A stretch of 64,000 nucleotides of DNA from Aeromonas aquatica (GCF_000764655.1 NZ_JRGL01000118.1:42781-106780); one strand, 5' to 3'. Counted from the first letter of the stretch, positions 27,619-36,628 are shown. Notes: generated by a model not told the origin, from the letters alone. Program-made: numbers and translations.

Positions 27619-27870
27619 TCAGGCGGTCAACCGCTCCAGCTCACCGATCAGCCAGATGGCCTCCTGCCGGTGCGATCCGCAGACATCCGCCATGGGGCTG
27701 AAACCACCGCACACCGCCGGGCGTTCGGGTTGACCGAAGATCTTGCAGCCCAGTTGGGCATCGAGCTGAACACAGGGGACACCGGCCGGTTTACCCGCCG
27801 GCATGCCGGGGATGGCGCTGCTGATGCTCGGGGCGATGCAGCAGGCACCACAGCCTTGACGACACTCCAT
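27619..27870 (-). CDS. YkgJ-family cysteine-cluster protein
   Basis: 83 residues. The Cys pattern CRQGCGACC near the start, then PCVQL, GCKIF and CGGF is the CxxCC-type metal-binding cluster of the YkgJ/UPF0153 family. Such proteins are thought to bind zinc or an Fe-S cluster; the role is unknown. Stands alone upstream of the glpX terminator. Confidence 0.85.
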   Translation of the reverse strand: MECRQGCGACCIAPSISSAIPGMPAGKPAGVPCVQLDAQLGCKIFGQPERPAVCGGFSPMADVCGSHRQEAIWLIGELERLTA

Positions 27871-27978
27871 ATGATGCTTTCCTGTCCATGGCGAACCAGT
27901 CTAGCAAGGAGTCGTGATTCCCCTTAGCCTTATCCTCCGGCATCCCTGAAATAAAGGTCGGCCCGCCACCCAGACAAC

Positions 27979-28006
27979 AAAAAGCCCGACGAACGTCGGG
28001 CTTTTT
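27979..28006. terminator. Intrinsic terminator beyond the glpX tail array
   Basis: AAAAGCCCGAC and GTCGGGCTTTT form an 11-bp stem with a GAAC loop and A/T tails. It probably ends the glpX transcript, which would then include all three tail copies. Confidence 0.85.
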
Positions 28007-28030
28007 CAGACAGTTGCAGCACTCAGCGCA

Positions 28031-28136
28031 TCACAGGATGATGTCGCGCACCACGCTGTCCTTGCGGTTCAGGAAGTGGATCGACTTGATGTGGCGGCAT
28101 GAGAGTACGTGACTTGCCACCACAGTGCTCATCCGA
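28031..28136 (-). repeat. glpX 3'-tail copy 3 (106 bp, outermost, diverged)
   Basis: Has the same 40-bp spacer as the inner copies but a tail with several mainly synonymous changes, a Thr-to-Ser and an Arg-to-His change, and TGA instead of TAA. The encoded end KDSVVRDIIL is still the GlpX C-terminus. Confidence 0.95.
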
Positions 28137-28242
28137 TTACAGGATGATATCCCGTACCACAGTGTCCTTGCGGTTCAGGAAGTGGATCGACTTGATGCGG
28201 CGGCATGAGAGTTCGTGACTTGCCACCACAGTGCTCATCCGA
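28137..28242 (-). repeat. glpX 3'-tail copy 2 (106 bp)
   Basis: Differs from copy 1 at two bases. Holds a 33-codon frame from ATG to TAA whose last 21 residues are the GlpX C-terminus. Confidence 0.96.
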
Positions 28243-28348
28243 TTACAGGATGATATCCCGTACCACAGTGTCCTTGCGGTTCAGGAAGTGGATCGACTTG
28301 ATGCGACGGCATGAGAGTACGTGACTTGCCACCACAGTGCTCATCCGA
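28243..28348 (-). repeat. glpX 3'-tail copy 1 (106 bp, abuts glpX stop)
   Basis: The 3'-most 66 bases equal the last 22 codons of glpX including TAA. The other 40 bases are a spacer that begins TCGGATGAGC and whose ATG (28342-28344) is in frame with the tail. No convincing ribosome-binding sequence precedes that ATG. Confidence 0.96.
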
Positions 28349-29359
28349 TTACAGGATGATATCCCGTACCACAGTGTCCTTGCGGTTCAGGAAGTGGATC
28401 GACTTGATGCGACGGATGGTGCGGGACTTGCCACGGATCAGCAGGGTCTCGGTGGTCGCCATGACGCCATCGCTGGTGATGCCGTCCAGCAGATCACCCT
28501 TGGTGATGCCGGTGGCCGAGAAGATGACGTTGTCATTCTTGGCGAGATCTTCCAGCTTCAGCACCTTGCTCAGATCGATGCCCAGCTCCTCGCAGCGAGC
28601 AATTTCCTGCTCGCCCAGGGCGCGGACTTCCGGGCTGTCGCCCTTGACCTTATGACGGGGCACCAGGCGTGCCTGCATGTCGCCATCCAGCGCGCGGATC
28701 ACCGCCGCCGAGATGACCCCTTCCGGTGCGCCGCCGATGCCATACAGCATGTCCACTTCGCTGTCCGGCAGGCAGGTGAGGATGGACGCCGCCACATCAC
28801 CGTCGGGAATGGCGAACACTCGCACGCCCAGTCCCTGCATCTCTTTGATCGCCTTGTCGTGGCGCGGTTTGGCCAGGGTGATCACGGTCAGACGGGAGAG
28901 TGGCTTGCCGAGCGCCTTGGCCACGGCCTTGAGGTTCAGCTCGAGGGCCTGGTTCAGGTCGATGGCACCTTTGGCCTTGGGACCGACGATGAGCTTTTCC
29001 ATGTACATGTCGGGGGCCTTGAGGAAGGAGCCCTTGTCGCCGACGGCCAGCACGGCCAGGGCATTGGACTGCCCCATGGCAGTCATCCGGGTACCTTCTA
29101 TGGGATCGACCGCGATATCCACCGCATCCCCCAGACCCGTCCCCACCTTCTCACCGATGTAGAGCATGGGGGCTTCATCAATTTCGCCTTCGCCGATCAC
29201 AATCTCACCATCGATCTGGATCTGATTGAGGATATGGCGCATGGCCGCAACGGCCGCACCATCGGCGATATTCTTGTCACCACGTCCGAGCCACTTGTAG
29301 CCAGCCAGTGCCGCCGCTTCCGTCACTCGGGAAAACTCGATTGCCAGTTCACGTCTCAT
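28349..29359 (-). CDS. glpX: Class II fructose-1,6-bisphosphatase
   Basis: 336 residues, as in E. coli GlpX. Metal and substrate motifs: GEIVIGEGEIDEAPML, AVDPIEGTRM, and the GGAPEGVISAA loop. A gluconeogenic enzyme that makes fructose-6-phosphate. It is not next to glpF/glpK here. Its C-terminal coding end (RRIKSIHFLNRKDTVVRDIIL part) is copied three times downstream. Confidence 0.96.
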   Translation of the reverse strand: MRRELAIEFSRVTEAAALAGYKWLGRGDKNIADGAAVAAMRHILNQIQIDGEIVIGEGEIDEAPMLYIGEKVGTGLGDAVDIAVDPIEGTRMTAMGQSNALAVLAVGDKGSFLKAPDMYMEKLIVGPKAKGAIDLNQALELNLKAVAKALGKPLSRLTVITLAKPRHDKAIKEMQGLGVRVFAIPDGDVAASILTCLPDSEVDMLYGIGGAPEGVISAAVIRALDGDMQARLVPRHKVKGDSPEVRALGEQEIARCEELGIDLSKVLKLEDLAKNDNVIFSATGITKGDLLDGITSDGVMATTETLLIRGKSRTIRRIKSIHFLNRKDTVVRDIIL

Positions 29360-29575
29360 CGCATATCCAACCTTAGGTGCTCGAAAACGGGCGGCATTCT
29401 ACCACAAGGGCAAACCTTTGCGCGCAAAAGTGGTGGATCGCCATATAAATCGCGCCGTCACCCAACTGACACCAAACCGCCATAGGTTGTTCACGCCACG
29501 GTCACCCCGCTGTCATCTGCCCTGCCTAGCATGGCCCCGTCTTTTAAAACAAAGCTTGTAACACAAGGGATTAAG

Positions 29576-30634
29576 ATGAAAAAGCTGACAGTAGTAGCAT
29601 TGGCACTCACCGCGGCCTTCCAGGCGCAAGCCGTCGAAGTATACAAAAACGACAGCACCCTGCTCGATCTCTACGGCCGCATCTATGCCGGTCAATTCTT
29701 CGGTGAGAAGAAGGAGCTGGATGCCAACGGTGACATCAAAAACGAATATAGCGACAAACAGGGTGCCAACCAGTTTGTCCGTCTGGGTGCCAAGGTAGAG
29801 AGCGAAATCAACCCCGGCCTCAAGGCCCTGGCCCAGTACGAACTGCAGCTCTATATCAACGACAGCGAGAAGACCGTCAGCGAGAACTCCGACAACTTGC
29901 GCACCCGTCTGGCCTTCGCCGGGGTCGGCGCCAACTGGGGCAACGTCACCTTCGGCCGTCAGCAAGGCGCCCCCGGCATGCTGGCCAACTGGACTGACGT
30001 CTCCCTCTCCGACGGCTACGGCAACGACGCCCTCGGCGCCAAGACCGATACCTTCGCCACCAACCGCGCCGGCTCGGTGCTGAAATACTCCGGCCTGTTC
30101 AACGGCTTCCAGGTCGATACCAGCTACAAGTTCGACGGCGGTGACACCGAGGAGACCACCAGCAAGGACAGCGATGCCGCCTACGGTGCCGCCGTCTCCT
30201 ATACCTTCCCGTTCAACCTGGCGCTGGGCACGGCCTACAACGTGGGTATCCGCGACAAGAGCGGTGAAGAGGATGCCAAGCTGTGGCTGCTCTCCGCCAA
30301 GTACGACAACAAGGCCGTCTACGCCGCCCTGAGCTACGCCGACGGCACCGACTTCCTGGCCACCGGCAAGGATCACACTGGCTGGGAAGCGGCGCTCGGC
30401 TACAACTTCGAGAGCGGCTTCGGCCTGATGGCCCTGTGGAACAAGCAGACGGTAGAGCAGAGCGGCAAGTCCGACTACGACTCCATCGACTACTACACCC
30501 TGGGTGCCCAGTACAAGTTCAACAAGAACCTGAGGGTCATCGGCGAATACCGCATCAATAACCTGGACAGCCAGGACAGCGGCAAGCTGAACACCAAGGA
30601 TGACTTCCAGCTGGCGGCTCGCTACGACTTCTGA
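29576..30634 (+). CDS. Gram-negative general porin (OmpC/OmpU-like)
   Basis: 352 residues. A signal peptide (MKKLTVVALALTAAFQAQA) is followed by VEVYKNDSTLLDLYGRIYAG, the start of a 16-strand trimeric barrel; it ends in AARYDF, with the C-terminal Phe required for BAM recognition. NVTFGRQQGAPGM is the strand leading to the constriction loop. Start ATG 29576, with AAGG about ten bases upstream. Forms diffusion pores for small solutes. Confidence 0.93.
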   Translation: MKKLTVVALALTAAFQAQAVEVYKNDSTLLDLYGRIYAGQFFGEKKELDANGDIKNEYSDKQGANQFVRLGAKVESEINPGLKALAQYELQLYINDSEKTVSENSDNLRTRLAFAGVGANWGNVTFGRQQGAPGMLANWTDVSLSDGYGNDALGAKTDTFATNRAGSVLKYSGLFNGFQVDTSYKFDGGDTEETTSKDSDAAYGAAVSYTFPFNLALGTAYNVGIRDKSGEEDAKLWLLSAKYDNKAVYAALSYADGTDFLATGKDHTGWEAALGYNFESGFGLMALWNKQTVEQSGKSDYDSIDYYTLGAQYKFNKNLRVIGEYRINNLDSQDSGKLNTKDDFQLAARYDF

Positions 30635-30661
30635 GTCGGCCCCAAGCTGAACCCCATAAAA

Positions 30662-30693
30662 AAACGGCGCGCAGAACCCTCTGCGCGCCGTTT
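30662..30693. terminator. Terminator between porin and methyltransferase genes
   Basis: AAACGGCGCGCAG and CTGCGCGCCGTTT form a perfect 13-bp stem with a short loop and A/T flanks; serves both convergent genes. Confidence 0.85.
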
Positions 30694-30709
30694 CTATTTA
30701 CCTCTCAGA

Positions 30710-31447
30710 TCAACGCAATGGCTTTTGCACCGCTACCAGCAGCAGCATGGGGCGCTCGGCCTCCTCCGCCAGCGCCGGATTGGCGGCGATCTGCGCCGCA
30801 GTCGGTCCCCACTCCTCCAGGTGACGGATCGCGAATCCCGCCGCGATCAACGCATTGAGGTGGGTGCCCAGGGTGCGGTGATACTTGATCACCCCCTCCG
30901 CCAGCCAGTTGCTGATCCGCTTGCCCTCGGCCTGATAGCCGTTGACGGGCCAGGAGCGGCGCCCCTCCCCATCCACCAGCCAGCCCTGGGGCTGCGGGCA
31001 GGTGAAGATGGGATGCTCCACCGAGAACACCAAGCTGCCCCCCGCCACCAGCGAGTGGTAAACCGTCTCGAACAGGGTTGTCAGCTCGGGCAGGTAGTGC
31101 AGCGCCAGCGAGCTGTAGACCAGATCGAACGACCCGGCAGGCAGCTCGAGTCCGTTCAGATCTCCCTGCCGATAGTGGATCCCCTCGTCCCGGGTCAGCT
31201 CGGCGGCGCGGGCCAGCATCCTGGCGGAGAGATCGATGCCGAGCACCTCGGCCGCCCCCTGCTCCCGGGCCACCCGGCAGAACCAGCCATAGCCGCAGCC
31301 CAGATCCAGCACCCGCTTGCCGTCCAGCGGCGGCAGCATGGCCTGCAACGCCGGCCATTCGGGCGCCCCCGCCAACCCCTGCCGGGAGCGGGGCAACTGG
31401 GCATAACCTTCAAAAAAGCCTGGGTTATCATAGATATTCTGTGACAT
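30710..31447 (-). CDS. Class I SAM-dependent methyltransferase
   Basis: 245 residues. Motif I VLDLGCGYGWFCRVA, motif II VLGIDLSARML and the post-motif segment FDLVYSSLALHYL identify the methyltransferase-11 fold. The substrate is unknown; the family includes small-molecule and lipid methylases. The start MSQNIYDNP is retained. Upstream lie two strong minus-strand terminators, so it needs its own promoter in the short AT-rich leader. Confidence 0.88.
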   Translation of the reverse strand: MSQNIYDNPGFFEGYAQLPRSRQGLAGAPEWPALQAMLPPLDGKRVLDLGCGYGWFCRVAREQGAAEVLGIDLSARMLARAAELTRDEGIHYRQGDLNGLELPAGSFDLVYSSLALHYLPELTTLFETVYHSLVAGGSLVFSVEHPIFTCPQPQGWLVDGEGRRSWPVNGYQAEGKRISNWLAEGVIKYHRTLGTHLNALIAAGFAIRHLEEWGPTAAQIAANPALAEEAERPMLLLVAVQKPLR

Positions 31448-31521
31448 TTAAATTTCCTCATACTGGCCAGGCGGCAAAGCGGGTATGCCTGAGCATACCC
31501 TGACCTTGGCGGCCACAAGCC

Positions 31522-31557
31522 AAAAAAAAAAGCAGAGAACCCGGGTGGGCCTCTGCT
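31522..31557 (-). terminator. Strong minus-strand intrinsic terminator
   Basis: Read on the minus strand, AGCAGAG pairs with CTCTGCT around a GC-rich loop and is followed by ten T's. One of two in tandem here. Confidence 0.85.
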
Positions 31558-31591
31558 CTGTTTCGGACCCGCATCCTGGATGCGAGCCAAC

Positions 31592-31625
31592 AAAAAAGGC
31601 CATAGACGAGGTCGCGTCTATGGCC
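31592..31625 (-). terminator. Second minus-strand intrinsic terminator
   Basis: GGCCATAGACG and CGTCTATGGCC form an 11-bp perfect stem; on the minus strand six T's follow. Confidence 0.85.
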
Positions 31626-31905
31626 TTTGTTTCGCTCGTACCAGCGCGTCTCGGGCCTCATCACGAGGTCCGATCGGCAAGGGTACGATGAATGGGGGGA
31701 GGCTCAGGCCTCCACAGGCTCCGGACAACGCTTCATCGTGCGCATCTGTACGGAGTTCACTCGGGTCACTCGCTGATCCGAGGCATAAAGCGTCATCTTG
31801 ATCACCCGGCCAAGGCTGGCCGTTGAGAGAATGGGGAAATTGGACGCCACTCTAGAGGCTGGTCGGCCCGATGACAATCAGAGGGATCCGTTTTTGCCGG
31901 CCGGC

Positions 31906-32388
31906 TCAATGCAGTTTCTTCTGCCAGAACAGGGCCCGTCCCACCTCGGGGTTCAGTTCGTATCCCGCAAACCCGCTGGCACGATAGGCGGCCTGCGCCA
32001 CCTTGTTGCCCTCCAGCACCTCCAGGGTCAGCTTGCAGCAACCGAGTTCGCGGGCCAGGCGCTCCACCTCCGCCAGCAGCCGCTTGCCAAGGCCGCGACC
32101 GCGAAAATCCGGGTGCACGGCGATGTCGTGGATGTTGAGCAGGGGCTGGCAGGCGAAGGTCGAGAAGCCCTCGAAGCAGGTGGCCATCCCGGCCGGCTCG
32201 CCATCCACCCAGGCCAGCAGAACATGGGCATCCCCGCGGGCAGCCAGCACCCCGGCCAGATTGGCCTGCACCTCGTCGGGCAAGGCACAGCCGCCCCCCA
32301 TCTCGTCTTTCGCGTATTCATTGAGCAGGCAGACCAGCGCCTCGCCGTGCTGCCGGTTATTCAGATCCGCCCTGATGATCTCTTCCAT
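31906..32388 (-). CDS. GNAT-family N-acetyltransferase
   Basis: 160 residues. The acetyl-CoA-binding motif A is clear: LNIHDIAVHPDFRGRGLGKRLL, with R-G-x-G-L/G-K. Followed by LTLEVLEGNKVAQAAYRASGF (motif B). It ends in a family-like LFWQKKL. Substrate unknown; single gene. Confidence 0.87.
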   Translation of the reverse strand: MEEIIRADLNNRQHGEALVCLLNEYAKDEMGGGCALPDEVQANLAGVLAARGDAHVLLAWVDGEPAGMATCFEGFSTFACQPLLNIHDIAVHPDFRGRGLGKRLLAEVERLARELGCCKLTLEVLEGNKVAQAAYRASGFAGYELNPEVGRALFWQKKLH

Positions 32389-32563
32389 CTGTCGCCTTCC
32401 CTTTGCCTGAGTCTGAGGTGACAGCCCGCCACCGGGTTCAGATGGTAAACCAGCCCCGGGCCACCACCAAGACTCAACTGCCGGGCAATGCCATCAGTCA
32501 GCGCCATCTGACTGCGACAACGGCAATAGATGTGGATTTTTTACACCTTTCGCTTGCCAGTCA

Positions 32564-32582
32564 AATGAAAATAAATATCATT
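32564..32582 (+). promoter_or_regulatory. Fur-box-like site upstream of TonB receptor
   Basis: AATGAAAATAAATATCATT is an imperfect 9-1-9 palindrome close to the Fur consensus, about 90 bases before the receptor start. Iron repression is inferred. Confidence 0.6.
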
Positions 32583-32670
32583 AGCGCCCTCCCGTGTCGG
32601 GAGCAAAAAAATAATTACAAATAAATCAATAAGTTCAGGCCATCAGGTCGATTAAAAGAGTCACACGCAG

Positions 32671-34713
32671 ATGCATAACCCCAACCCAGAGCGCGCCCTG
32701 CTGGGCGCCGCCTTGCTGGCCCTCAGTGCCGGCACCCAGGCCGCTGACGAAACCATGACGGTCGTCGGCAAACGCAGCCAGCACGAAGAGGTCGCCACCG
32801 CGACCCGCACCGCCACCCCGGCCAAGCTGGTGCCCCAGACCATAGAGAGCGTCCCGGCCAGCGAGCTGACCGCCTACGGCCAACCCACCCTGAGCGAGGC
32901 CCTGAGCGGCATCCCCGGGGTCAACGCCAGCGGTGACACCCGCTTCGACAGCGTCAACATCCGCGGCTTCAACGCCAGCAACGACTTCTATCTCGACGGT
33001 CTGCGCGACGACATGCAGTACACCCGCGACCTTGGCAACATAGAGCGGGTCGAGGTGCTCAAGGGGCCGGCCGCCGTGCTCTACGGCCGTGGCAGCACCG
33101 GGGGCATCATCAACAGAGTCAGCAAGACGCCCCAGCGCGGGCAGGCGTCCAGCGTCAGCGCCCGGGTCGGCAGCTTCGACAGCCGACGCTTCGCCGCCGA
33201 CCTCAACGCCGAGGCAGGGGAGCGGGTGCAACTGCGCCTCAACCTGGCTCAGGAGGACAAGGAGAGTTTTCGTGACGACGTGACCAGCAAGCGTACCCTG
33301 CTGGCACCCGCCGTGAACTGGGAGATAAGCGACAGCCTGAACTGGCTGGTGCAGTACGAGCGCAACGAGCACGACCGCACCCCGGATCGCGGCATCCCCG
33401 GGGTCGATGGCCGTCCCGCCGACGTCCCCATAGAGAGCGTCTACAGCGACACCAGCCGGGACTTCATCGACGATCTGGCCCAGTCCACCCGATCCCGTTT
33501 CAGCTGGGACATCAACGATCAGTGGCAGTTGCGCCAGCAGCTCGGTTACACCAGCCTCGACAGCCAGTTCGACAACACCTATGTCACCGCCGTCAAGGGT
33601 GACAAGGTGACCCGTGCCCGCTGGCAGCAGGATCTCAAGGCTAACAGCCTCACCAGCAACACAGAGGCCGAGGGCCAGCTGCAGACAGGCCCCGTCGCCC
33701 ATCGCCTGCTGGTGGGCTTGGAGCAGAACTGGCAGGAGCGCACCCCCAAGCTGTATCAGAACGCCACCCCGATCCCGCCGGGCAACCTCTACGATCCGGG
33801 CTCCCTGCCCACCTACAACGGCGCCATGAAGCTCTCCAGCGACGCCAACCACAAGGTGCGTGGCTACGGCCTCTATGTGCAGGATCAGCTCAGCCTGGGT
33901 GACTGGCACCTGCTCGGCGGCCTGCGCCGGGACGAGTTCACCGTCACCAGCCGCCGCAACGATCTCAACAAGGAGGAGACCCTCTCGGTCACCAGCCTGA
34001 GTCCGCGCCTGGGCCTGGTGTGGAACCCCATCGAGGAGCACGCCTTCTATACCGCCTACAGCAAGACCTTCACCCCGGTCGGCGGTGAGCTCATCGGCAT
34101 CACCCCGGGGGACAAGAACAACAACCTGGATCCTCAGCACACCCGGCTGTACGAGGGTGGGGTCAAGAGTGACTGGCTGGGCGGCCGACTGGCCACCACT
34201 CTCTCCATCTACCGGTTGGAGATGTACAACAAGCGCAGCAAGGATCCGCTGGATCCCACCAAGGTGATCCTCACCGGTCTGCAGCGTACCGACGGCATCG
34301 AGCTGAGCGCCCGCGCCCAACTGACCGACGAGGTCTACCTGCACGGCGGCGTCGCCATTCAGGATGCGGAGCAGGTCAAAGCGGATGCGGATCTGCAGGG
34401 CAAGCGGCCGAGCAACGTCTCCCGCGAGAACGGCCAGCTGTTCGCCGGCTACCAGAGCGGCCAGCAGGGCTGGTTTGGGGAGACCGGGGTGACGGCGGTG
34501 GGGGATCGCTTCGCCGACAACGCCAACACCACAGTGCTGCCGGGCTACGCCCGCTACGACGCCCGTGCCGGTTACCGCTGGCAGCAGTGGGATGCCCAGC
34601 TCAGCGTGGAGAACCTGACCGACCATGAGTACTACGTCAGCGCCACCAGCGCGGCCCAGATCATGCCGGGCAGCCCCCGTCAGCTGAACCTGACCGCGGC
34701 CTACCGCTTCTGA
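32671..34713 (+). CDS. TonB-dependent catecholate siderophore receptor
   Basis: 680 residues. Signal peptide ends near SAGTQA, TonB box DETMTVVG, plug domain (VNIRGFNASNDFYLDGLRDD; VEVLKGPAAVLYGRGSTGG) and a 22-strand barrel ending in TAAYRF. Most like the Fiu/FhuE group of ferric-siderophore receptors. The initiating ATG has only a weak ribosome site. A Fur-like site and a PepSY-type helper gene downstream support an iron role. The ligand cannot be told. Confidence 0.9.
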   Translation: MHNPNPERALLGAALLALSAGTQAADETMTVVGKRSQHEEVATATRTATPAKLVPQTIESVPASELTAYGQPTLSEALSGIPGVNASGDTRFDSVNIRGFNASNDFYLDGLRDDMQYTRDLGNIERVEVLKGPAAVLYGRGSTGGIINRVSKTPQRGQASSVSARVGSFDSRRFAADLNAEAGERVQLRLNLAQEDKESFRDDVTSKRTLLAPAVNWEISDSLNWLVQYERNEHDRTPDRGIPGVDGRPADVPIESVYSDTSRDFIDDLAQSTRSRFSWDINDQWQLRQQLGYTSLDSQFDNTYVTAVKGDKVTRARWQQDLKANSLTSNTEAEGQLQTGPVAHRLLVGLEQNWQERTPKLYQNATPIPPGNLYDPGSLPTYNGAMKLSSDANHKVRGYGLYVQDQLSLGDWHLLGGLRRDEFTVTSRRNDLNKEETLSVTSLSPRLGLVWNPIEEHAFYTAYSKTFTPVGGELIGITPGDKNNNLDPQHTRLYEGGVKSDWLGGRLATTLSIYRLEMYNKRSKDPLDPTKVILTGLQRTDGIELSARAQLTDEVYLHGGVAIQDAEQVKADADLQGKRPSNVSRENGQLFAGYQSGQQGWFGETGVTAVGDRFADNANTTVLPGYARYDARAGYRWQQWDAQLSVENLTDHEYYVSATSAAQIMPGSPRQLNLTAAYRF

Positions 34714-34757
34714 TCCCCTCCTGACCAGACTGGCCGGCGCAAGCCGGCCAGATATGT

Positions 34758-35378
34758 ATGAAAACCAAGAAACTCCCCCTGCATAACAACAAGTGGGTGC
34801 GCCGCATCCACGCCTGGGCCGGCTTTGCCACCCTGGCCCTGCTCCTGATCTACGGCCTCACCGGCCTCTGGCTGCAACACAGGGCCGTGCTGCCCCTGCC
34901 CGGGCCCCATACCGACAAGCGCAGCGAGGTGCTGACGCTGACGGCGCCGCTCAGTGAGCCCGCCGCGCTCACCATCCTTGTGCAACAACATTATTCCGAG
35001 GGGCTGGAACAGGCCCATACCACTGTCACCCCACCCCAGCACCTGCCCACCCCGAGCGGCCCCCTCATCCTGCCCGCGCGCTGGGAGCTCAAGGCCGTGA
35101 CCCTGAGCCAGAGTCTCGCCGCCAGCTATGTGGCCGGCACCCTGGAGGTGCGCATCGAGCGCCAGCAGGCCAACTTCGCCGCCAGCCTCAACCGGCTGCA
35201 TCGCGGCATGGGCACCGGCCTCCCCTGGCAGCTGTTTGGCGACCTCGCCGCCCTAGCGCTGCTGCTGCTCGCCCTCACCAGCCTGCTGATGTGGAACAAG
35301 CTGCACGGGCCACCCCGGCGCGGCATCGCCCTGCTGCTGGCGGGCGCCCTCGCCACCCTGCTGATCGCCCTGCTCTAG
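34758..35378 (+). CDS. PepSY-associated transmembrane protein
   Basis: 206 residues. A cytoplasmic start, a first helix (WAGFATLALLLIYGLTGLWLQ), a periplasmic middle, then LNRLHRGMGTGLPWQLFGDLAALALLLLALTSLLMW and a final helix. This is the reduced form of PepSY_TM iron-reductase-like proteins often found next to siderophore receptors. It lies 44 bases after the receptor, probably the same operon, and may help release iron. Confidence 0.82.
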   Translation: MKTKKLPLHNNKWVRRIHAWAGFATLALLLIYGLTGLWLQHRAVLPLPGPHTDKRSEVLTLTAPLSEPAALTILVQQHYSEGLEQAHTTVTPPQHLPTPSGPLILPARWELKAVTLSQSLAASYVAGTLEVRIERQQANFAASLNRLHRGMGTGLPWQLFGDLAALALLLLALTSLLMWNKLHGPPRRGIALLLAGALATLLIALL

Positions 35379-35577
35379 GCGCCGGCCTGGCCAGGGGTGT
35401 CGACCCGTTACATACACCAAAGCGGGATCTCCCTCTCACAGGGGGTAACGTCCCTTTCGGGGAGGTAACAAAGGGTAACCGGCCGCCGGCCGGGGTCACA
35501 GTTGTGCTCCCCGCGGCTGGCGGGGGTCAGGTGCGGCTGTTAGGGTGCGGCCAGAACTCCAGACGCCAAGAGGTATC

Positions 35578-36615
35578 ATGCGCATCTCCAGCATCGAGTG
35601 CGGGCGGGTACTGGCCATCCTGGCCGTGATGACCATTCACATCTCCCCCTTCAGCAATCCCTTCGATCCCAGCCTCTGGGGTGATCCTCTCTATTTGTGG
35701 CTGGGGGGCACCATCAATCAGCTGAGCCGCTTCGCGGTGCCACTGTTCTTCCTGTGCGCCGGCTACTTCCTGCAACCCAGGCTGGCCGCAGGCAACCCCA
35801 TGGAGGTCGCGCTGCGCTACTGTCGCCCCCTGCTGCTGCTCTGGCTGGGGTGGAGCCTCATCTATCTGCTGGTGCCCTTCAACCCGGTGGCCGCGGTGCA
35901 GCAGGGCTATCTGCCGGCCATGGCGGGTCAGTGGCAGATGCAGGTGGGGGATCTCCTCAACGTCTGGTGGGTGGGCGGCATGATCCACCTCTGGTTCCTG
36001 CCCGCCCTGATGCTGGCGGTGCTGATCCTGGCGCTCTGCCAGCGCGTCGGCTTGCCCCAGCTGGCGCTGGTGGCAGGCGTGCTGCTCTATCTGCTGGCGC
36101 TGCTCGGCGGCTCCTACGGCAAGCCGCTGCTGGGGGGCGAGTGGGCCCTGCTGACCCGCAACGGCCCCTTCTTCTCGCTCTTGTTCGTGGCCCTCGGCGC
36201 CTACCTGCGCGCCCGCAAATGGCGACCGGATACCAGACGCAGCGCCCTGCTGATGGCGACGGGTCTGGCGCTCTACGCGCTGGAAGCTGTCGGCCTGCTG
36301 CACTTTGCCGAGGTGCCCCTCAATCGCCATGACTTCCTGCTTGGCTCCCTGCCCTGGGCCCTCGGCCTGTTCGGCCTGCTGCTGGCCAATCCCGACTGGG
36401 GCAAGGGCAGGTGGCTGGAGCGTCAGGCCCCCAAGGTGCTCGGCCTCTACTGCCTGCACATGATGCTGGTGGTCTGGCTGATGATCTTCGGCCCCCAGGG
36501 CAAGCTGGTGTGGTGGGAATTGCTGAAGGTGCCGGCGCTGGTCGCCTGCACGCTGCTCGGCTACCGGTTGCTGGACATGACCCCGGCCAGCCGCTGGCTG
36601 CTGCGCGCCCGTTGA
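35578..36615 (+). CDS. Acyltransferase 3 family membrane protein
   Basis: 345 residues with about ten hydrophobic helices. The family marker ECGRVLAILAVMTIHISPF near the start carries the conserved Arg and His, followed by RFAVPLFFLCAGYFLQ. Members O-acetylate or O-succinylate surface sugars. Start ATG 35578, with AGAGG 5-9 bases upstream; the ATG at 35545 is not preceded by one. Nothing nearby identifies the acceptor. Confidence 0.85.
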   Translation: MRISSIECGRVLAILAVMTIHISPFSNPFDPSLWGDPLYLWLGGTINQLSRFAVPLFFLCAGYFLQPRLAAGNPMEVALRYCRPLLLLWLGWSLIYLLVPFNPVAAVQQGYLPAMAGQWQMQVGDLLNVWWVGGMIHLWFLPALMLAVLILALCQRVGLPQLALVAGVLLYLLALLGGSYGKPLLGGEWALLTRNGPFFSLLFVALGAYLRARKWRPDTRRSALLMATGLALYALEAVGLLHFAEVPLNRHDFLLGSLPWALGLFGLLLANPDWGKGRWLERQAPKVLGLYCLHMMLVVWLMIFGPQGKLVWWELLKVPALVACTLLGYRLLDMTPASRWLLRAR

Positions 36616-36628
36616 TGGATCCAATGGC

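Larger units (their letters stand above)
31448..31905. other. 458-bp structured stretch with no established gene
   Basis: Besides the two terminators it contains a GGGTATGC/GCATACCC hairpin at 31481-31500, a GCATCC/GGATGC hairpin at 31571-31583 and a 30-codon minus-strand frame at 31704-31796 (starting MTLYASDQRV). The small frame lacks a good ribosome site. The tandem terminators imply a transcript running through the area, either from the GNAT gene upstream or from an unannotated small RNA. Confidence 0.5.

Noticed and set aside
28031..28351. CRISPR-like regular repeats
   Set aside because: Both halves of each unit are nearly identical between copies, so there are no unique spacers, and the repeat is glpX coding sequence. 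No cas genes nearby.
31448..31905. tRNA or rRNA gene
   Set aside because: No cloverleaf, no CCA end and no rRNA-like sequence; only simple hairpins.
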